From Thiobacillus sp. UBA2186 (GTDB lineage: Bacteria > Pseudomonadota > Gammaproteobacteria > Burkholderiales > Thiobacillaceae), in NCBI GenBank assembly GCA_002327405.1, contig DCVO01000014.1, positions 1 through 15,644 of the forward strand: a DNA stretch of 15,644 nt, in the 5' to 3' direction. Below are positions 1 to 8,194 of this stretch, one piece after another. The first letter of the stretch is position 1. The number at the start of each line of letters is the position of its first letter. A model generated the notes under the pieces. It was not told the DNA's origin. It ran no database searches and saw nothing but the letters and a program-made list of their open reading frames with translations. The position numbers were made by a program, and so were the translations under genes.

Positions 1-773
1 TTCTTGTGCTCGACCAGGCGCTTGGCGCGCTCGATCACCATTTCCGCCACCTGTGCGTGGCGGCTGGCGGGTTCGTCGAAGGTGGAGGCCACCACTTCGC
101 CGCGCACCATGCGGCTCATTTCCGTCACTTCCTCGGGACGCTCGTCGATCAGCAGCACGATGAGTTCCACTTCGGGATGGTTGGAGGTGATGGCATGCGC
201 GATGTGCTGCAGCATCACGGTCTTGCCGGATTTGGGGCTTGCCACCAGCAGGCCGCGCTGGCCCTTGCCGATGGGGGCAATGATGTCGATCACCCGACTG
301 GTGACGTTTTCCTCGGCGCGGATGTCGCGCTCGAGCTTGAGCGGCTTGTCCGGGTGCAGCGGCGTCAGGTTCTCGAACAGGATCTTGTTCTTGGTCCCTT
401 CCGGCGACTCCATATTGACCGTGTCCAGCTTGGTGATGGCGAAATAGCGCTCGCCGTCCTTGGGCGTGCGGATTTCGCCGTCGATGGTGTCGCCGGTATG
501 CAGGTTGAAGCGGCGGATCTGCGAAGGCGAGACATAGATGTCGTCCGGACTCGCCAGATAGGAAGTATCCGGGGATCGCAGGAATCCGAAGCCGTCGGGC
601 AGCACTTCCAGCACCCCGCTCCCGTAAATGCTTTCGCCCTTCTTCGCATGATTTTTCAGGATCGCGAACAGCAACTCCTGGCGGCGCATGCGGTTGGCGT
701 TGTCGATGCCGTTGGCGGTGGCCATTTCCACCAGCTGGGTGACGTGGTACTGCTTGAGTTCGGAAAGATGCAT
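1..773 (-). CDS. rho: Transcription termination factor Rho (5' part, cut by window edge)
   Basis: Rho is the hexameric RNA-dependent ATPase helicase that ends transcription at unstructured C-rich RNA sites. The visible 257 residues start MHLSELKQYHVTQLVEMA, the typical Rho N-terminus. They include the cold-shock-like RNA-binding domain (about 48-118, with the RNP-like GFGFLRS near 61-67), the P-loop ASPKSGKT (178-185), and the Walker B region with LLIDERPEEVTEM (207-219). The reading frame stays open to base 1, so the rest of the ATPase core lies outside the window. The start is the ATG at 771-773, which matches Rho N-termini; no clear Shine-Dalgarno is seen before it. trxA lies 105 nt upstream on the same strand, the same order as in many proteobacteria. 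Confidence 0.97.
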   Translation of the reverse strand, partial: MHLSELKQYHVTQLVEMATANGIDNANRMRRQELLFAILKNHAKKGESIYGSGVLEVLPDGFGFLRSPDTSYLASPDDIYVSPSQIRRFNLHTGDTIDGEIRTPKDGERYFAITKLDTVNMESPEGTKNKILFENLTPLHPDKPLKLERDIRAEENVTSRVIDIIAPIGKGQRGLLVASPKSGKTVMLQHIAHAITSNHPEVELIVLLIDERPEEVTEMSRMVRGEVVASTFDEPASRHAQVAEMVIERAKRLVEHK

Positions 774-823
774 GGATTAAGGCGGCGCGAGGCCGGAGAA
801 AGAAAAACGATGGTTTGAGGAGC

Positions 824-843
824 CCGCCCGCGAACGCGGGCGG
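824..843 (-). terminator. GC-rich stem-loop between trxA and rho
   Basis: The 9-nt arms CCGCCCGCG and CGCGGGCGG are perfectly complementary around two A residues, which gives an 8-bp stem with a 4-nt loop. It lies 35 nt past the trxA stop. On the minus strand the U-rich run comes about 15 nt after the stem rather than directly, so it is a poor intrinsic terminator. It could be a partial terminator, an mRNA 3'-end stabiliser for trxA, or part of the rho leader. Confidence 0.4.
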
Positions 844-878
844 CGAGATACATCTTGTTTTAAATAAGCCTAGTTGGG

Positions 879-1205
879 TTAGATGTTGCTGTCAACAAAA
901 GCGGTCAGCTGGGACTTGGAGAGGGCGCCGACCTTGGTCGCCTCGACATTGCCGTTCTTGAAAATCATCAGGGTAGGGATGCCGCGAATGCCGTACTTGG
1001 GCGGGGTGGCCTGGTTTTCGTCGATGTTGAGCTTGCAGACCTTGAGCTTGCCGGCGTATTCCTTGGCCACTTCGTCCAGCACCGGGGAAATCATCTTGCA
1101 CGGGCCGCACCACTCCGCCCAGTAATCCACCAGTACCGGCAACTGGGATTGCAGGACCTCCTGCTCGAAAGAAGCATCGGAGATGTAGTTAATGTGTTCG
1201 CTCAT
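879..1205 (-). CDS. trxA: Thioredoxin 1
   Basis: This small cytoplasmic disulfide reductase reduces target proteins with electrons from thioredoxin reductase. It has 108 residues, the normal length for TrxA. The active site WCGPC is at residues 32-36, inside the usual VDYWAEWCGPCKM context. The cis-proline loop GIRGIPTLMIF (73-83) and the conserved Asp26 are also present. The start ATG (1203-1205) has a good ribosome binding site AGGAG at 1215-1219, 9 nt upstream. It precedes rho on the same strand. Its promoter must lie in the 1206-1378 gap shared with the divergent fdxA, but I could not pick convincing boxes on this strand. Confidence 0.97.
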   Translation of the reverse strand: MSEHINYISDASFEQEVLQSQLPVLVDYWAEWCGPCKMISPVLDEVAKEYAGKLKVCKLNIDENQATPPKYGIRGIPTLMIFKNGNVEATKVGALSKSQLTAFVDSNI

Positions 1206-1277
1206 TGTGGAGAACTCCTGACGGGAAACGTTGACATGCCGAATCGCTGCGGCAACAGGGAAAGTTTAAGGTTCAAT

Positions 1278-1307
1278 TTGGCAAAACCGGGATGTTGCCG
1301 CTATCCT
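1278..1307 (+). promoter_or_regulatory. Candidate sigma-70 promoter for fdxA operon
   Basis: TTGGCA (1278-1283) and TATCCT (1302-1307) are separated by 18 bp, matching the -35 and -10 consensus at 5/6 and 4/6 positions. The predicted start of transcription is near 1314, giving a leader of about 65 nt before fdxA. Two copies of TGAAAATT (1311-1318 and 1321-1328) sit exactly 10 bp apart over the predicted start and could be an operator. This is assigned by eye only. Confidence 0.4.
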
Positions 1308-1335
1308 ACCTGAAAATTCATGAAAATTGGAAGCA

Positions 1336-1356
1336 CCCGCCCGGCGGGCCGCTTTT
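1336..1356 (+). promoter_or_regulatory. Small hairpin plus T4 in the fdxA leader
   Basis: CCCGC (1336-1340) pairs with GCGGG (1344-1348) over a 3-nt loop, and TTTT follows at 1353-1356, 22 nt before the fdxA ATG. The stem is short, so this is at most a weak attenuator or pause site. It may have no function. Confidence 0.2.
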
Positions 1357-1378
1357 CTGATCAAACAAGGCTGCCAAC

Positions 1379-1702
1379 ATGACCTATGTCGTAACCGAAC
1401 CCTGCATCAAGTGCAAATATACCGACTGTGTGGATGTCTGCCCCGTGGACTGCTTCCGCGAGGGCGAGAATTTTCTGGTCATCGATCCCGACGAGTGCAT
1501 CGACTGCACTTTGTGCGTGGCGGAGTGTCCGGTCGAAGCCATTTTCGCCGAGGACGACTGCCCGGCCGACCAGCGCCATTTCCTCGAAATCAACGCCGAA
1601 CTGGCGAAAAAATGGAAGCCCATCATCGAAAGCAAGGATGCGCTGCCCGATGCCGACGACTGGGCCAAGGTGAAGGACAAGCTGCAGTACCTAGAGCGAT
1701 AG
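1379..1702 (+). CDS. fdxA: 7Fe-8S ferredoxin (FdxA / Azotobacter FdI type)
   Basis: This is a low-potential electron carrier with one [3Fe-4S] and one [4Fe-4S] cluster. The 107 residues align by eye along their whole length with Azotobacter vinelandii ferredoxin I. By that alignment Cys9, Cys17 and Cys50 bind the 3Fe cluster, and Cys21, Cys40, Cys43 and Cys46 bind the 4Fe cluster. Cys12 and Cys25 are the extra cysteines also found in this family. The C-terminal PDADDW...DKLQYLER tail is also family-typical. The ATG at 1379 has AAGG 8 nt upstream. The next gene, an Fe-S nuclease, starts 5 nt after the stop, so the two are probably co-transcribed and translationally coupled. The natural partner of this ferredoxin is not shown by the sequence. 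Confidence 0.95.
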   Translation: MTYVVTEPCIKCKYTDCVDVCPVDCFREGENFLVIDPDECIDCTLCVAECPVEAIFAEDDCPADQRHFLEINAELAKKWKPIIESKDALPDADDWAKVKDKLQYLER

Positions 1703-1707
1703 GCCCC

Positions 1708-4329
1708 GTGGGAATCGAGCCGATTCCCCTCGCCGGCGCCCTCCTGCCCGAGTCCGTCGCCCGCAATATCCTAGCCCGTCACCGCGACCTCCTGCCCGAC
1801 CTGTCGGGTTTGGTGCTTCTCGTTCCCAACCACCGCGCCGGGCAGGATTTCGCCCGCGCACTGGCGCGTGCAGCACAGTTGCCCGCTCTCATCCCCCCCC
1901 TCATAACCCCGCTCAAGGCCTGGGCCGAAAGCTATGCGGATGGCGCGTCCGAGCCGCAGTCTCAACGGCTTGCCCGGCTATATGGGGTGTTGCGGCGCGA
2001 AAACTGGCTAGGCACGGTTGACCGCTGGGCCCTGGCGGAGGAACTGTTGCAGCTGGCAGATGAATTATCCGCCGCGCGCCTGGGCGGGGAAATCGCCGGC
2101 CGCATCCGCGCCCTGCGCGGTGAACGCCTCAGTCGGGAAACGGCGCTCATCGAAGCCGTCTGGCAGGCGCTCAACACCGGCGGCAACGATCCGCAAGCGC
2201 GCTATGCGCGCGCACTCGATGCCCTGGCGAAGCAGGCCGCCGACGCCCCCCAACCGCTCTACGGCTATGCGCTCGGCCCGCTCACCGCGCTGGAAAGAAA
2301 CTTCCTCGAACGCTATGCGAGCATCGCGCCAGTCTCCCTGTTCGAAGCCGCCGCGCCCGGCGGCGATGGCGTGGAGGCGGCGCTACATGCGGCCTGGCTC
2401 GTCCAGGAACCTCCGATAAAAAACAGGGCTGCCGAATTGGCTAGCGTCCACCCCGAATCGCCCTTGTGCAGCCGGATGCGACTCTGCCCCGCGCCGCATC
2501 TGGAGGCGGAAGCCCGCGCCGTCACCACCTGGGTTGCCGAGCAATTAAGCGCCGGTCGCCAGGCAATCGCATTGATCGCCATAGACCGCGAAAGCGCCCG
2601 CCGCGTACGCGCCCTGCTGGAACGCATGGACGTGCTGATATCGGACGAAACCGGCTGGACGCTGTCCACTACCGCCGCCGCCGCGGTCATCGACCGCTGG
2701 CTGGAATGCATGGCGCACGACTTCCCGCATGTGGAACTGCTCGACCTCCTGAAATCCCCCTTCGTGCTGGGCGAAGTTGCCGCTCGCCAGGACGCGGTGC
2801 TGGCGTTCGAACTGGCCATGCGCCGCCATGGCGTTTCGCAAGGCATGAATGAGTTGCGCCGCCTCGCCCGGCAGCACGTGCCTGACGCCCTGCCCTGGCT
2901 CGACATCCTCGCCGACGGTGCCCGCGCCTTTGCCAGATCGCGCGCCAGCCTGGGCACCTGGCTTGGCCGCCTGGAACAAAGCCTGGAGCAACTGCATACC
3001 CTGGAAGCGCTCAAGGCGGATGCCGCCGGCGCCAGCCTGCTGGATACCCTGGCCCAGCTGCGCCGCGAACTCGCTGCCGACCCGGAAAAATACAGCCTTG
3101 CCGAATGGAGGCGCTGGCTCAACCACGCGCTGGAAGGCGCGAGCTTCGTCGACCAGAGCGTATCCAGCCCTGTCGTGTTGACGTCCCTGCCCGCAGCGCG
3201 CGGCCGCACCTTCGAGGCCGTGGCCGTAATCGGCGCCGATGCCGCCAGGCTGCCGGGCGGGGCCGGGGCCGGATTGTTCAATCAGGCGACACGCGCGCAG
3301 CTGGGCCTGCCGACCTTTGCCGAACAGGCCCGGCAAAGCACGGAAGACCTGATTCCGCTGCTCGCGTCCGGGCCGGCGCTGCTGTCCTGGCAGGCATGGC
3401 ACGAGGACGAGCCCAACCCCGCCTCGCCGCTCGTCATCCGCCTGCAGGCGCTGCACCAGGCAGCCTGGGGCTGTGCGCTGGAAACCCAAACCCCTGCCAT
3501 GCCGCCGGCGCTGACGAGCGATCCGCCCCAAACCGCCCGCCAGCCGGCGCCTGCCGTGCCGCCCGCGCAATTGCCCGACCATTATTCGCCTTCCGCCTAC
3601 CAGACCCTGCTCGACTGCCCATACCGCTTCTTTGCGCGCAGCGTGCTGGGCCTGCAGGAACTCGACGAAGCCGACGAGGCGCTCGACAAGAGCGACTATG
3701 GCACCGCCTTGCACGATATCCTCAAGCGCTTCCACGATGCCGGCCCGCCCCAGGATCGCGAGGCCGCCCTGGCCTTGCTGCAGGAACTCACCGAAACCGA
3801 GTTCGCCCAATTGCCCGCCTACACCGCCGCTGCCTGGCGTGCGCGCTGGGAAAGCGTCCAGCCCGCCTACATCGACGCCTGGCTCGCGCATGTCGAAGAT
3901 GGCTGGCGCTACCAGTCCGGCGAAACCGATTTCGAAACCCGGCACGCGGTGGCCGGGCTCGGCGAAGTGCGGCTGCACGGCCGCGTCGACCGCATCGACC
4001 GCAAGGGCGAAGCGCTGCGCGTCATCGACTACAAGACAAGAAGCCCGCGCGTTTTGAAAAACGCGGCAGCCGATCCCGCAGAAAATGTCCAGCTGCCTTT
4101 TTATGCCTGGCTGGCCCAAGCCGAGGCCGTCTTCCTGCCCATCGACGACGAAGCCGTGACGCCGATCAGCCTGGATGGCGAAGCCGATGTCGAAGCCATC
4201 AGCTTGCGCCTCCCTCAACTACTGGAGGCGATCGCTGCGGGCGCACCGCTGCCGGCCAACGGCGTAGAGGCGGTCTGCCGGTACTGCGAGGCGCGGGGCC
4301 TGTGCCGCAAGGGGACATGGGATGAGTAA
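1708..4329 (+). CDS. addB: AddB-like PD-(D/E)XK nuclease with Fe-S cluster motif
   Basis: The predicted 873-residue subunit of a helicase-nuclease processes double-strand breaks for recombination. The C-terminal RecB-type nuclease carries YGTALHDIL (664-672), GRVDRID (758-764), VIDYKT (772-777) and QLPFYAWL (795-802). The likely catalytic residues are His669, Asp761, Asp774, Lys776, Gln795 and Tyr799. Cys637 plus Cys857, Cys860 and Cys866 form the C...CX2CX5C pattern that holds the [4Fe-4S] cluster in AddB. The N-terminus has VPNHRAGQDFARAL where helicases have a Walker A loop, so ATPase activity is unlikely. I chose the GTG at 1708, 5 nt after fdxA. The frame is open further upstream, but only by overlapping fdxA. 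No good ribosome binding site is seen, so coupling is likely. A run of eight C (1893-1900) lies early in the gene. It overlaps the next gene by 8 nt. Betaproteobacterial relatives are often called only 'probable DNA repair protein'. Confidence 0.88.
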   Translation: MGIEPIPLAGALLPESVARNILARHRDLLPDLSGLVLLVPNHRAGQDFARALARAAQLPALIPPLITPLKAWAESYADGASEPQSQRLARLYGVLRRENWLGTVDRWALAEELLQLADELSAARLGGEIAGRIRALRGERLSRETALIEAVWQALNTGGNDPQARYARALDALAKQAADAPQPLYGYALGPLTALERNFLERYASIAPVSLFEAAAPGGDGVEAALHAAWLVQEPPIKNRAAELASVHPESPLCSRMRLCPAPHLEAEARAVTTWVAEQLSAGRQAIALIAIDRESARRVRALLERMDVLISDETGWTLSTTAAAAVIDRWLECMAHDFPHVELLDLLKSPFVLGEVAARQDAVLAFELAMRRHGVSQGMNELRRLARQHVPDALPWLDILADGARAFARSRASLGTWLGRLEQSLEQLHTLEALKADAAGASLLDTLAQLRRELAADPEKYSLAEWRRWLNHALEGASFVDQSVSSPVVLTSLPAARGRTFEAVAVIGADAARLPGGAGAGLFNQATRAQLGLPTFAEQARQSTEDLIPLLASGPALLSWQAWHEDEPNPASPLVIRLQALHQAAWGCALETQTPAMPPALTSDPPQTARQPAPAVPPAQLPDHYSPSAYQTLLDCPYRFFARSVLGLQELDEADEALDKSDYGTALHDILKRFHDAGPPQDREAALALLQELTETEFAQLPAYTAAAWRARWESVQPAYIDAWLAHVEDGWRYQSGETDFETRHAVAGLGEVRLHGRVDRIDRKGEALRVIDYKTRSPRVLKNAAADPAENVQLPFYAWLAQAEAVFLPIDDEAVTPISLDGEADVEAISLRLPQLLEAIAAGAPLPANGVEAVCRYCEARGLCRKGTWDE

Positions 4330-7300
4330 ACCCCTGGATATTGTCGCCGCCCTCGACCCGCGTGCTTCCTGCGTGGTAGAAGCCTGCGCCGGCAGCGGCA
4401 AGACCTGGCTCTTGGTGTCGCGCATGATCCGTCTCTTGCTGGCGGGTGCCGAGCCCTCGGAACTCCTGGCCATCACCTTCACGCGCAAGGCGGCGCAGGA
4501 AATGACAAACCGCCTCAACGAATGGCTGCAGGAACTGGCGCTGAAAAGCGACGACGAGGTACGCGAGTTCCTGCGCGAACGCAAAGTGCCGCAGACCGAG
4601 ATCGAAGCCTTGCTGCCGCGCGCGCGCGGCCTGCTGGAGACCGTGCTGACCGCAACGCCCGGGCCCACCATCACCACCTTCCACGGCTGGTTCATGGACC
4701 TCCTGAAAAGCGCGCCGCTGGAAGCGGGGCTGCCCTGGGGCGCGCCGCTTTTGGAGCGCGAAAGCCAGCTGCAGCGTGAAGTCTGGGAAGCGCTGGCCGA
4801 TGACTGGGCAAGCCAGCCCGAGTCGCCGCTCGGCATGGCGCTGGCAGCATTGCTGAACGACTGCGGCCAGGCGAATCTGGAAACCCTGCTCTTTCACTTC
4901 CTGCAGCGCCGCGCCGAATGGTGGGCCTACACCGAGGGGCAGGACGATCCCGCGGCTTTTGCGCTTGGCAAGCTGCGCGCAAGCTTGCAGTTCGACCCGG
5001 AACGGCATCCGGTCGCCGATTTCCGGGCCGACGAATCCATGGTCGCGCGGATCAAGCGCGTGGGCGAGGCGCTGGAGAAAGGCTCGAAAACGGAGCGCGA
5101 ACGCGCAGCGCAGATTCTGCAAAGCCTTTGCCTCGGCCCTGAAGAGGCGCACGCCGCGCTGATGAAATACCTGATGACGGCCGGCGTGCGGCGCAAGACC
5201 CAGGCCACCAAAGACTTGCAAAAAACCCTCGGTTCCGGGCTCGATGCCTATCTGCGCGATCTCGATGCCATCGAAGGCGCACTGGAACGCATCAGCAACC
5301 ACCTCGCCGAAATCCGCGCCTGGCAGCTCAACCGCCATGGCCTGCTGCTAGGCCATGCGCTACTGCAGGCATACCAGGATGCCAAGGCCCGGCAAGGCGT
5401 GATCGACTTTGCCGACGCCGAATGGCTGGCATGCCGGTTGCTGGCGAACGAGGAATACGCGCCGATGCTGGCGCTGAAGCTCGATGCGCGCTATCGCCAT
5501 TTATTGCTTGACGAGTTCCAGGATACCAACCCCCTGCAGTGGCAGGGACTGTCTGCCTGGCTGGCGGAAAGCCGCGCCGCCGACGCCGACATGACGGTAT
5601 TCATGGTGGGCGATCCCAAGCAGGCCATCTACCGTTTCCGCCGCGGCGAGGCGCGCGTGTTCGATGCGGCCGCCGGATTCCTGCAGGCCAACTTCAAGGC
5701 CGTGCGCTTCACGCAGAACATGACGCGCCGGCTGGCGCCCGCGCTGGTGCAAGCCGTCAACCCGGTATTCGCGGGCCAGGACGGATTCGAGGCACACGGC
5801 CACGCACCCCAGAACGAAACCCTCGCGGGCGCCGCGCGCTGCCTGACCGTGGCCGCGCAAAGACCCGTGGCCGAAGACTCGGGTGAACTGCGCAACCCGC
5901 TCACCGATGCCCTGCCCGAAGCGCAAGACAAGGCCGTGCACCTGGAGGCGGAACAGTTCGCCCGCGTCCTGCGCGACGAAATCCTCGGGCGCTGGCAGCT
6001 CAAGAACAAGCACGGTGCGCATGCCGCGCGGCCTGGCGATGTGCTCGCGCTGGTGCGCAGGCGCACCCACCTGCAGCTTTACGAACGCGCGCTGGAGCAG
6101 GCCGGCATTCCCTTCATCACTTCGCGCCGCGGCGGCCTGCTGCACGCCCTGGAAGCGCAGGATCTGATCGCGCTGCTGGAAACCCTGGCGACCCCGCATG
6201 CCGATCTCAAGCTCGCGCATACGCTGAAAAGTCCGCTGTTCTCGTGCAGCGACGAAGAGCTGCTGCGATTGAGCGCGCGGGAAGGCGCACACTGGTGGGG
6301 ACGGCTGGAGAATCTGGCCGCGCTTCCCGGGTGTCCCGCCCGCCTGGCACGCGCCTGGCAGCTGCTGCATGGCTGGCGCGCGCGCATCGGCGCGCTGCCG
6401 GTGCACGACCTGCTCGACCGCATTTATTTCGAGGGCGATGTCGAGGCACGCTATGCCGCGGCCGCGCCGGCCGCGATGCAGCCGCAGATCGCCGCCAACC
6501 TGCGTGCCTTCATGCAGCTTGCGCTGACCCAGGACGGCGGGCGCTATCCCACGCTGGCCGGCTTCATCCGCGAGCTGAAAAACCTGGTCGACGACGTCGA
6601 TGCCGCGCCCGGCGAAGGCATCGCGGCAGACGGCGAAAACGCCGTGCGGTTGTTGACCATACACGGCGCCAAGGGATTGGAAGCACCCATCGTCTGGCTG
6701 TTGGGCGGCAGCGACCACCGTCAGGGCGAAACCTACCATGTGCTTTCGCCCTGGCCGCCGACGGCAAGCCGGCCGCAGCATTTTTCGCTGTTCGGCAAGA
6801 AGGAGGAGCGCGGCGCCTTCAGGCGGGAATGGTTCGAAGAAGAAGAGCGGCTTGCCGAACGCGAAGCCGCCAATCTGCTGTATGTCGCATTGACCCGCGC
6901 GCAACAGGGGCTCATTGTCAGCGGCGATGCAAACAGGAACGAATGGCTCGAACGCATTGCCGGCGCCTGGAAAGAAGGCGGCCATCCTGCCGACCTGCCG
7001 GCCTGCGTTCAATCCGGCATGCCGCCGCCACCCGCGGCGCTTCCCCGCATCCACGCCCCCGCCGTCGGCCAGCGCATCGCCGTTGCGCAAAAAAGCGCGG
7101 CGGCGGCGGCGGGCGAATTGTTTCACGCCTGCCTCGAGCACCATGCACCGCCAGGCCTTGCATGCGACCTGACGGCGCTGGCCGCGCGGCTGGGATTGGA
7201 CATGAAAACATTCGGCGCCATCGATCGGGACGCGCGCGCGCTGATCTCAAAGCCCGAGTTGGCCCGCTATTTCGACCCTTCGCATTACCGGCGCGCACGC

Positions 7301-7555
7301 AACGAACTGGCTGTTCTCGACCGCGATGGAAACTTGCAGCGCTTCGACCGTCTGGTGGAGCTCGAAGACGCCGTCTGGATACTCGACTACAAAACCGGGG
7401 AAGAAAGCGCGGGTTTGTCCGACGCGGAATTGCTGACAAGGCATGGCCCCCAGCTTGCCCGCTATGCCGAAGCCGTTATCCCGCTTTATCCCGGCACGCC
7501 GGTTCGCACCGCCCTGCTGCTGCCTTCCGGCCGCCTGATCGCCTGCCGGGTCTGA
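4322..7555 (+). CDS. addA: AddA-like UvrD/Rep-family helicase-nuclease
   Basis: This is the predicted motor and second nuclease of a double-strand-break resection complex (1077 residues). The superfamily 1 helicase motifs appear in order: Walker A AGSGKT (23-28), motif Ia AITFTRKAAQEM, motif II DEFQD (397-401), motif III VGDPKQAIYRFRRG (429-442), motif V TIHGAKGLE (779-787) and motif VI YVALTRAQ (854-861). A C-terminal PD-(D/E)XK nuclease follows, with GELFHACLEH (His935), FDRL (Asp1009) and LDYKTG (Asp1022, Lys1024). It starts inside the end of the AddB-like gene (8-nt overlap), which implies coupled translation and a stable two-subunit complex. The carboxy end is short compared with Bacillus AddA, which suggests a compact version. 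RecB is the alternative name, but the AddB-type partner with its Fe-S motif favours AddA. Confidence 0.9.
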   Translation: MSKPLDIVAALDPRASCVVEACAGSGKTWLLVSRMIRLLLAGAEPSELLAITFTRKAAQEMTNRLNEWLQELALKSDDEVREFLRERKVPQTEIEALLPRARGLLETVLTATPGPTITTFHGWFMDLLKSAPLEAGLPWGAPLLERESQLQREVWEALADDWASQPESPLGMALAALLNDCGQANLETLLFHFLQRRAEWWAYTEGQDDPAAFALGKLRASLQFDPERHPVADFRADESMVARIKRVGEALEKGSKTERERAAQILQSLCLGPEEAHAALMKYLMTAGVRRKTQATKDLQKTLGSGLDAYLRDLDAIEGALERISNHLAEIRAWQLNRHGLLLGHALLQAYQDAKARQGVIDFADAEWLACRLLANEEYAPMLALKLDARYRHLLLDEFQDTNPLQWQGLSAWLAESRAADADMTVFMVGDPKQAIYRFRRGEARVFDAAAGFLQANFKAVRFTQNMTRRLAPALVQAVNPVFAGQDGFEAHGHAPQNETLAGAARCLTVAAQRPVAEDSGELRNPLTDALPEAQDKAVHLEAEQFARVLRDEILGRWQLKNKHGAHAARPGDVLALVRRRTHLQLYERALEQAGIPFITSRRGGLLHALEAQDLIALLETLATPHADLKLAHTLKSPLFSCSDEELLRLSAREGAHWWGRLENLAALPGCPARLARAWQLLHGWRARIGALPVHDLLDRIYFEGDVEARYAAAAPAAMQPQIAANLRAFMQLALTQDGGRYPTLAGFIRELKNLVDDVDAAPGEGIAADGENAVRLLTIHGAKGLEAPIVWLLGGSDHRQGETYHVLSPWPPTASRPQHFSLFGKKEERGAFRREWFEEEERLAEREAANLLYVALTRAQQGLIVSGDANRNEWLERIAGAWKEGGHPADLPACVQSGMPPPPAALPRIHAPAVGQRIAVAQKSAAAAAGELFHACLEHHAPPGLACDLTALAARLGLDMKTFGAIDRDARALISKPELARYFDPSHYRRARNELAVLDRDGNLQRFDRLVELEDAVWILDYKTGEESAGLSDAELLTRHGPQLARYAEAVIPLYPGTPVRTALLLPSGRLIACRV

Positions 7556-7558
7556 ACG

Positions 7559-8158
7559 ATGACAATCAAGGAAAAACCTTTTTCCGAACCCTGCGAGCGC
7601 AACAAGGCCCCCATCCTTGCGATCCTGCGCGAAGTGTTCAGCCAGCCCGCGCGCATCCTTGAAATCGGCTCTGGCACCGGCCAGCATGCGGTGCATTTCG
7701 GTGCGGAGCTTCCGCACCTGATCTGGCAGACCAGCGACCTGGCGGCCAATCATCCCGGCATCCGGGCCTGGCTGGATGAAGCGAAGCTGCCCAATGTGCT
7801 GGCACCCGTCGCGCTGGATGTCGGCGGCTCTTGGCCCGGCCGAACGTATGACGGCATTTTTACCGCCAATACGCTGCATATCGTGTCCTGGGACCTGGCG
7901 CAAAAGCTCATCGCAGGCGCCGCCAGGCTGCTGGAAAGGAATGGATGCCTGGTTATTTACGGCCCCTTCAACTATGGCGGCAACTTCACTTCCGACAGCA
8001 ATGCCCGCTTCGATGAGTGGCTTAAAAACCGCGATCCCCTCTCGGGCATTCGCGATTTCGAGGCGGTGGAGAAATGCGCGGAAACCAGCGGCCTGCATCT
8101 GGCGGCCGATCACGCCATGCCTGCCAACAATCGGCTGCTGGTTTTTGTAAAAAAATGA
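7559..8158 (+). CDS. DUF938 family SAM-dependent methyltransferase
   Basis: The 199-residue protein has the class I methyltransferase SAM-binding loop ILEIGSGTGQHAVHFG (33-48), an acidic second strand QTSDL, and FTANTLHIVSW in the place of motif IV. The N-terminus KPFSEPCERNKAPIL and the GPFNYGGNFTSDSN segment are marks of the DUF938 (METTL26-like) family, whose substrate I do not know. It starts 3 nt after the AddA-like stop with no clear ribosome binding site of its own, so it is probably the last gene of the fdxA-addBA operon. Whether it has anything to do with DNA repair is not shown. Its stop is 2 nt before a new promoter. Confidence 0.88.
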   Translation: MTIKEKPFSEPCERNKAPILAILREVFSQPARILEIGSGTGQHAVHFGAELPHLIWQTSDLAANHPGIRAWLDEAKLPNVLAPVALDVGGSWPGRTYDGIFTANTLHIVSWDLAQKLIAGAARLLERNGCLVIYGPFNYGGNFTSDSNARFDEWLKNRDPLSGIRDFEAVEKCAETSGLHLAADHAMPANNRLLVFVKK

Positions 8159-8160
8159 GC

Positions 8161-8188
8161 TTGGCAGCGCGGGGTTCTGGGCTATAAA
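8161..8188 (+). promoter_or_regulatory. Promoter placed for a leaderless transcript
   Basis: TTGGCA (8161-8166) and TATAAA (8183-8188) are 16 bp apart, each matching consensus at 5/6. Only 6 nt separate the -10 box from the ATG at 8195, so transcription should begin at or next to the start codon. Confidence 0.55.
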
Positions 8189-8194
8189 AATTAT

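Noticed and set aside
1231..1236. TTGACA as a -35 box for fdxA
   Set aside because: No acceptable -10 lies 16-18 bp downstream; the TTGGCA/TATCCT pair further down fits better.
1327..1707. Upstream extension of the AddB-like reading frame to 1327
   Set aside because: The frame is open but it overlaps fdxA in another frame, and the added residues do not resemble AddB. The GTG at 1708 gives a sensible N-terminus.
2545..4218. 557-residue minus-strand open frame inside the AddB-like gene
   Set aside because: Antisense shadow caused by GC-rich codon bias; no recognisable domain, while the plus-strand protein has clear nuclease motifs.
7091..7113. GCG-repeat run in the AddA-like gene as a phase-variable tract
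   Set aside because: It encodes an in-frame alanine linker before the nuclease domain; triplet changes would only alter linker length.
5501..7144. 547-residue minus-strand open frame inside the AddA-like gene
   Set aside because: Antisense shadow; the opposite strand encodes intact helicase motifs through this whole span.
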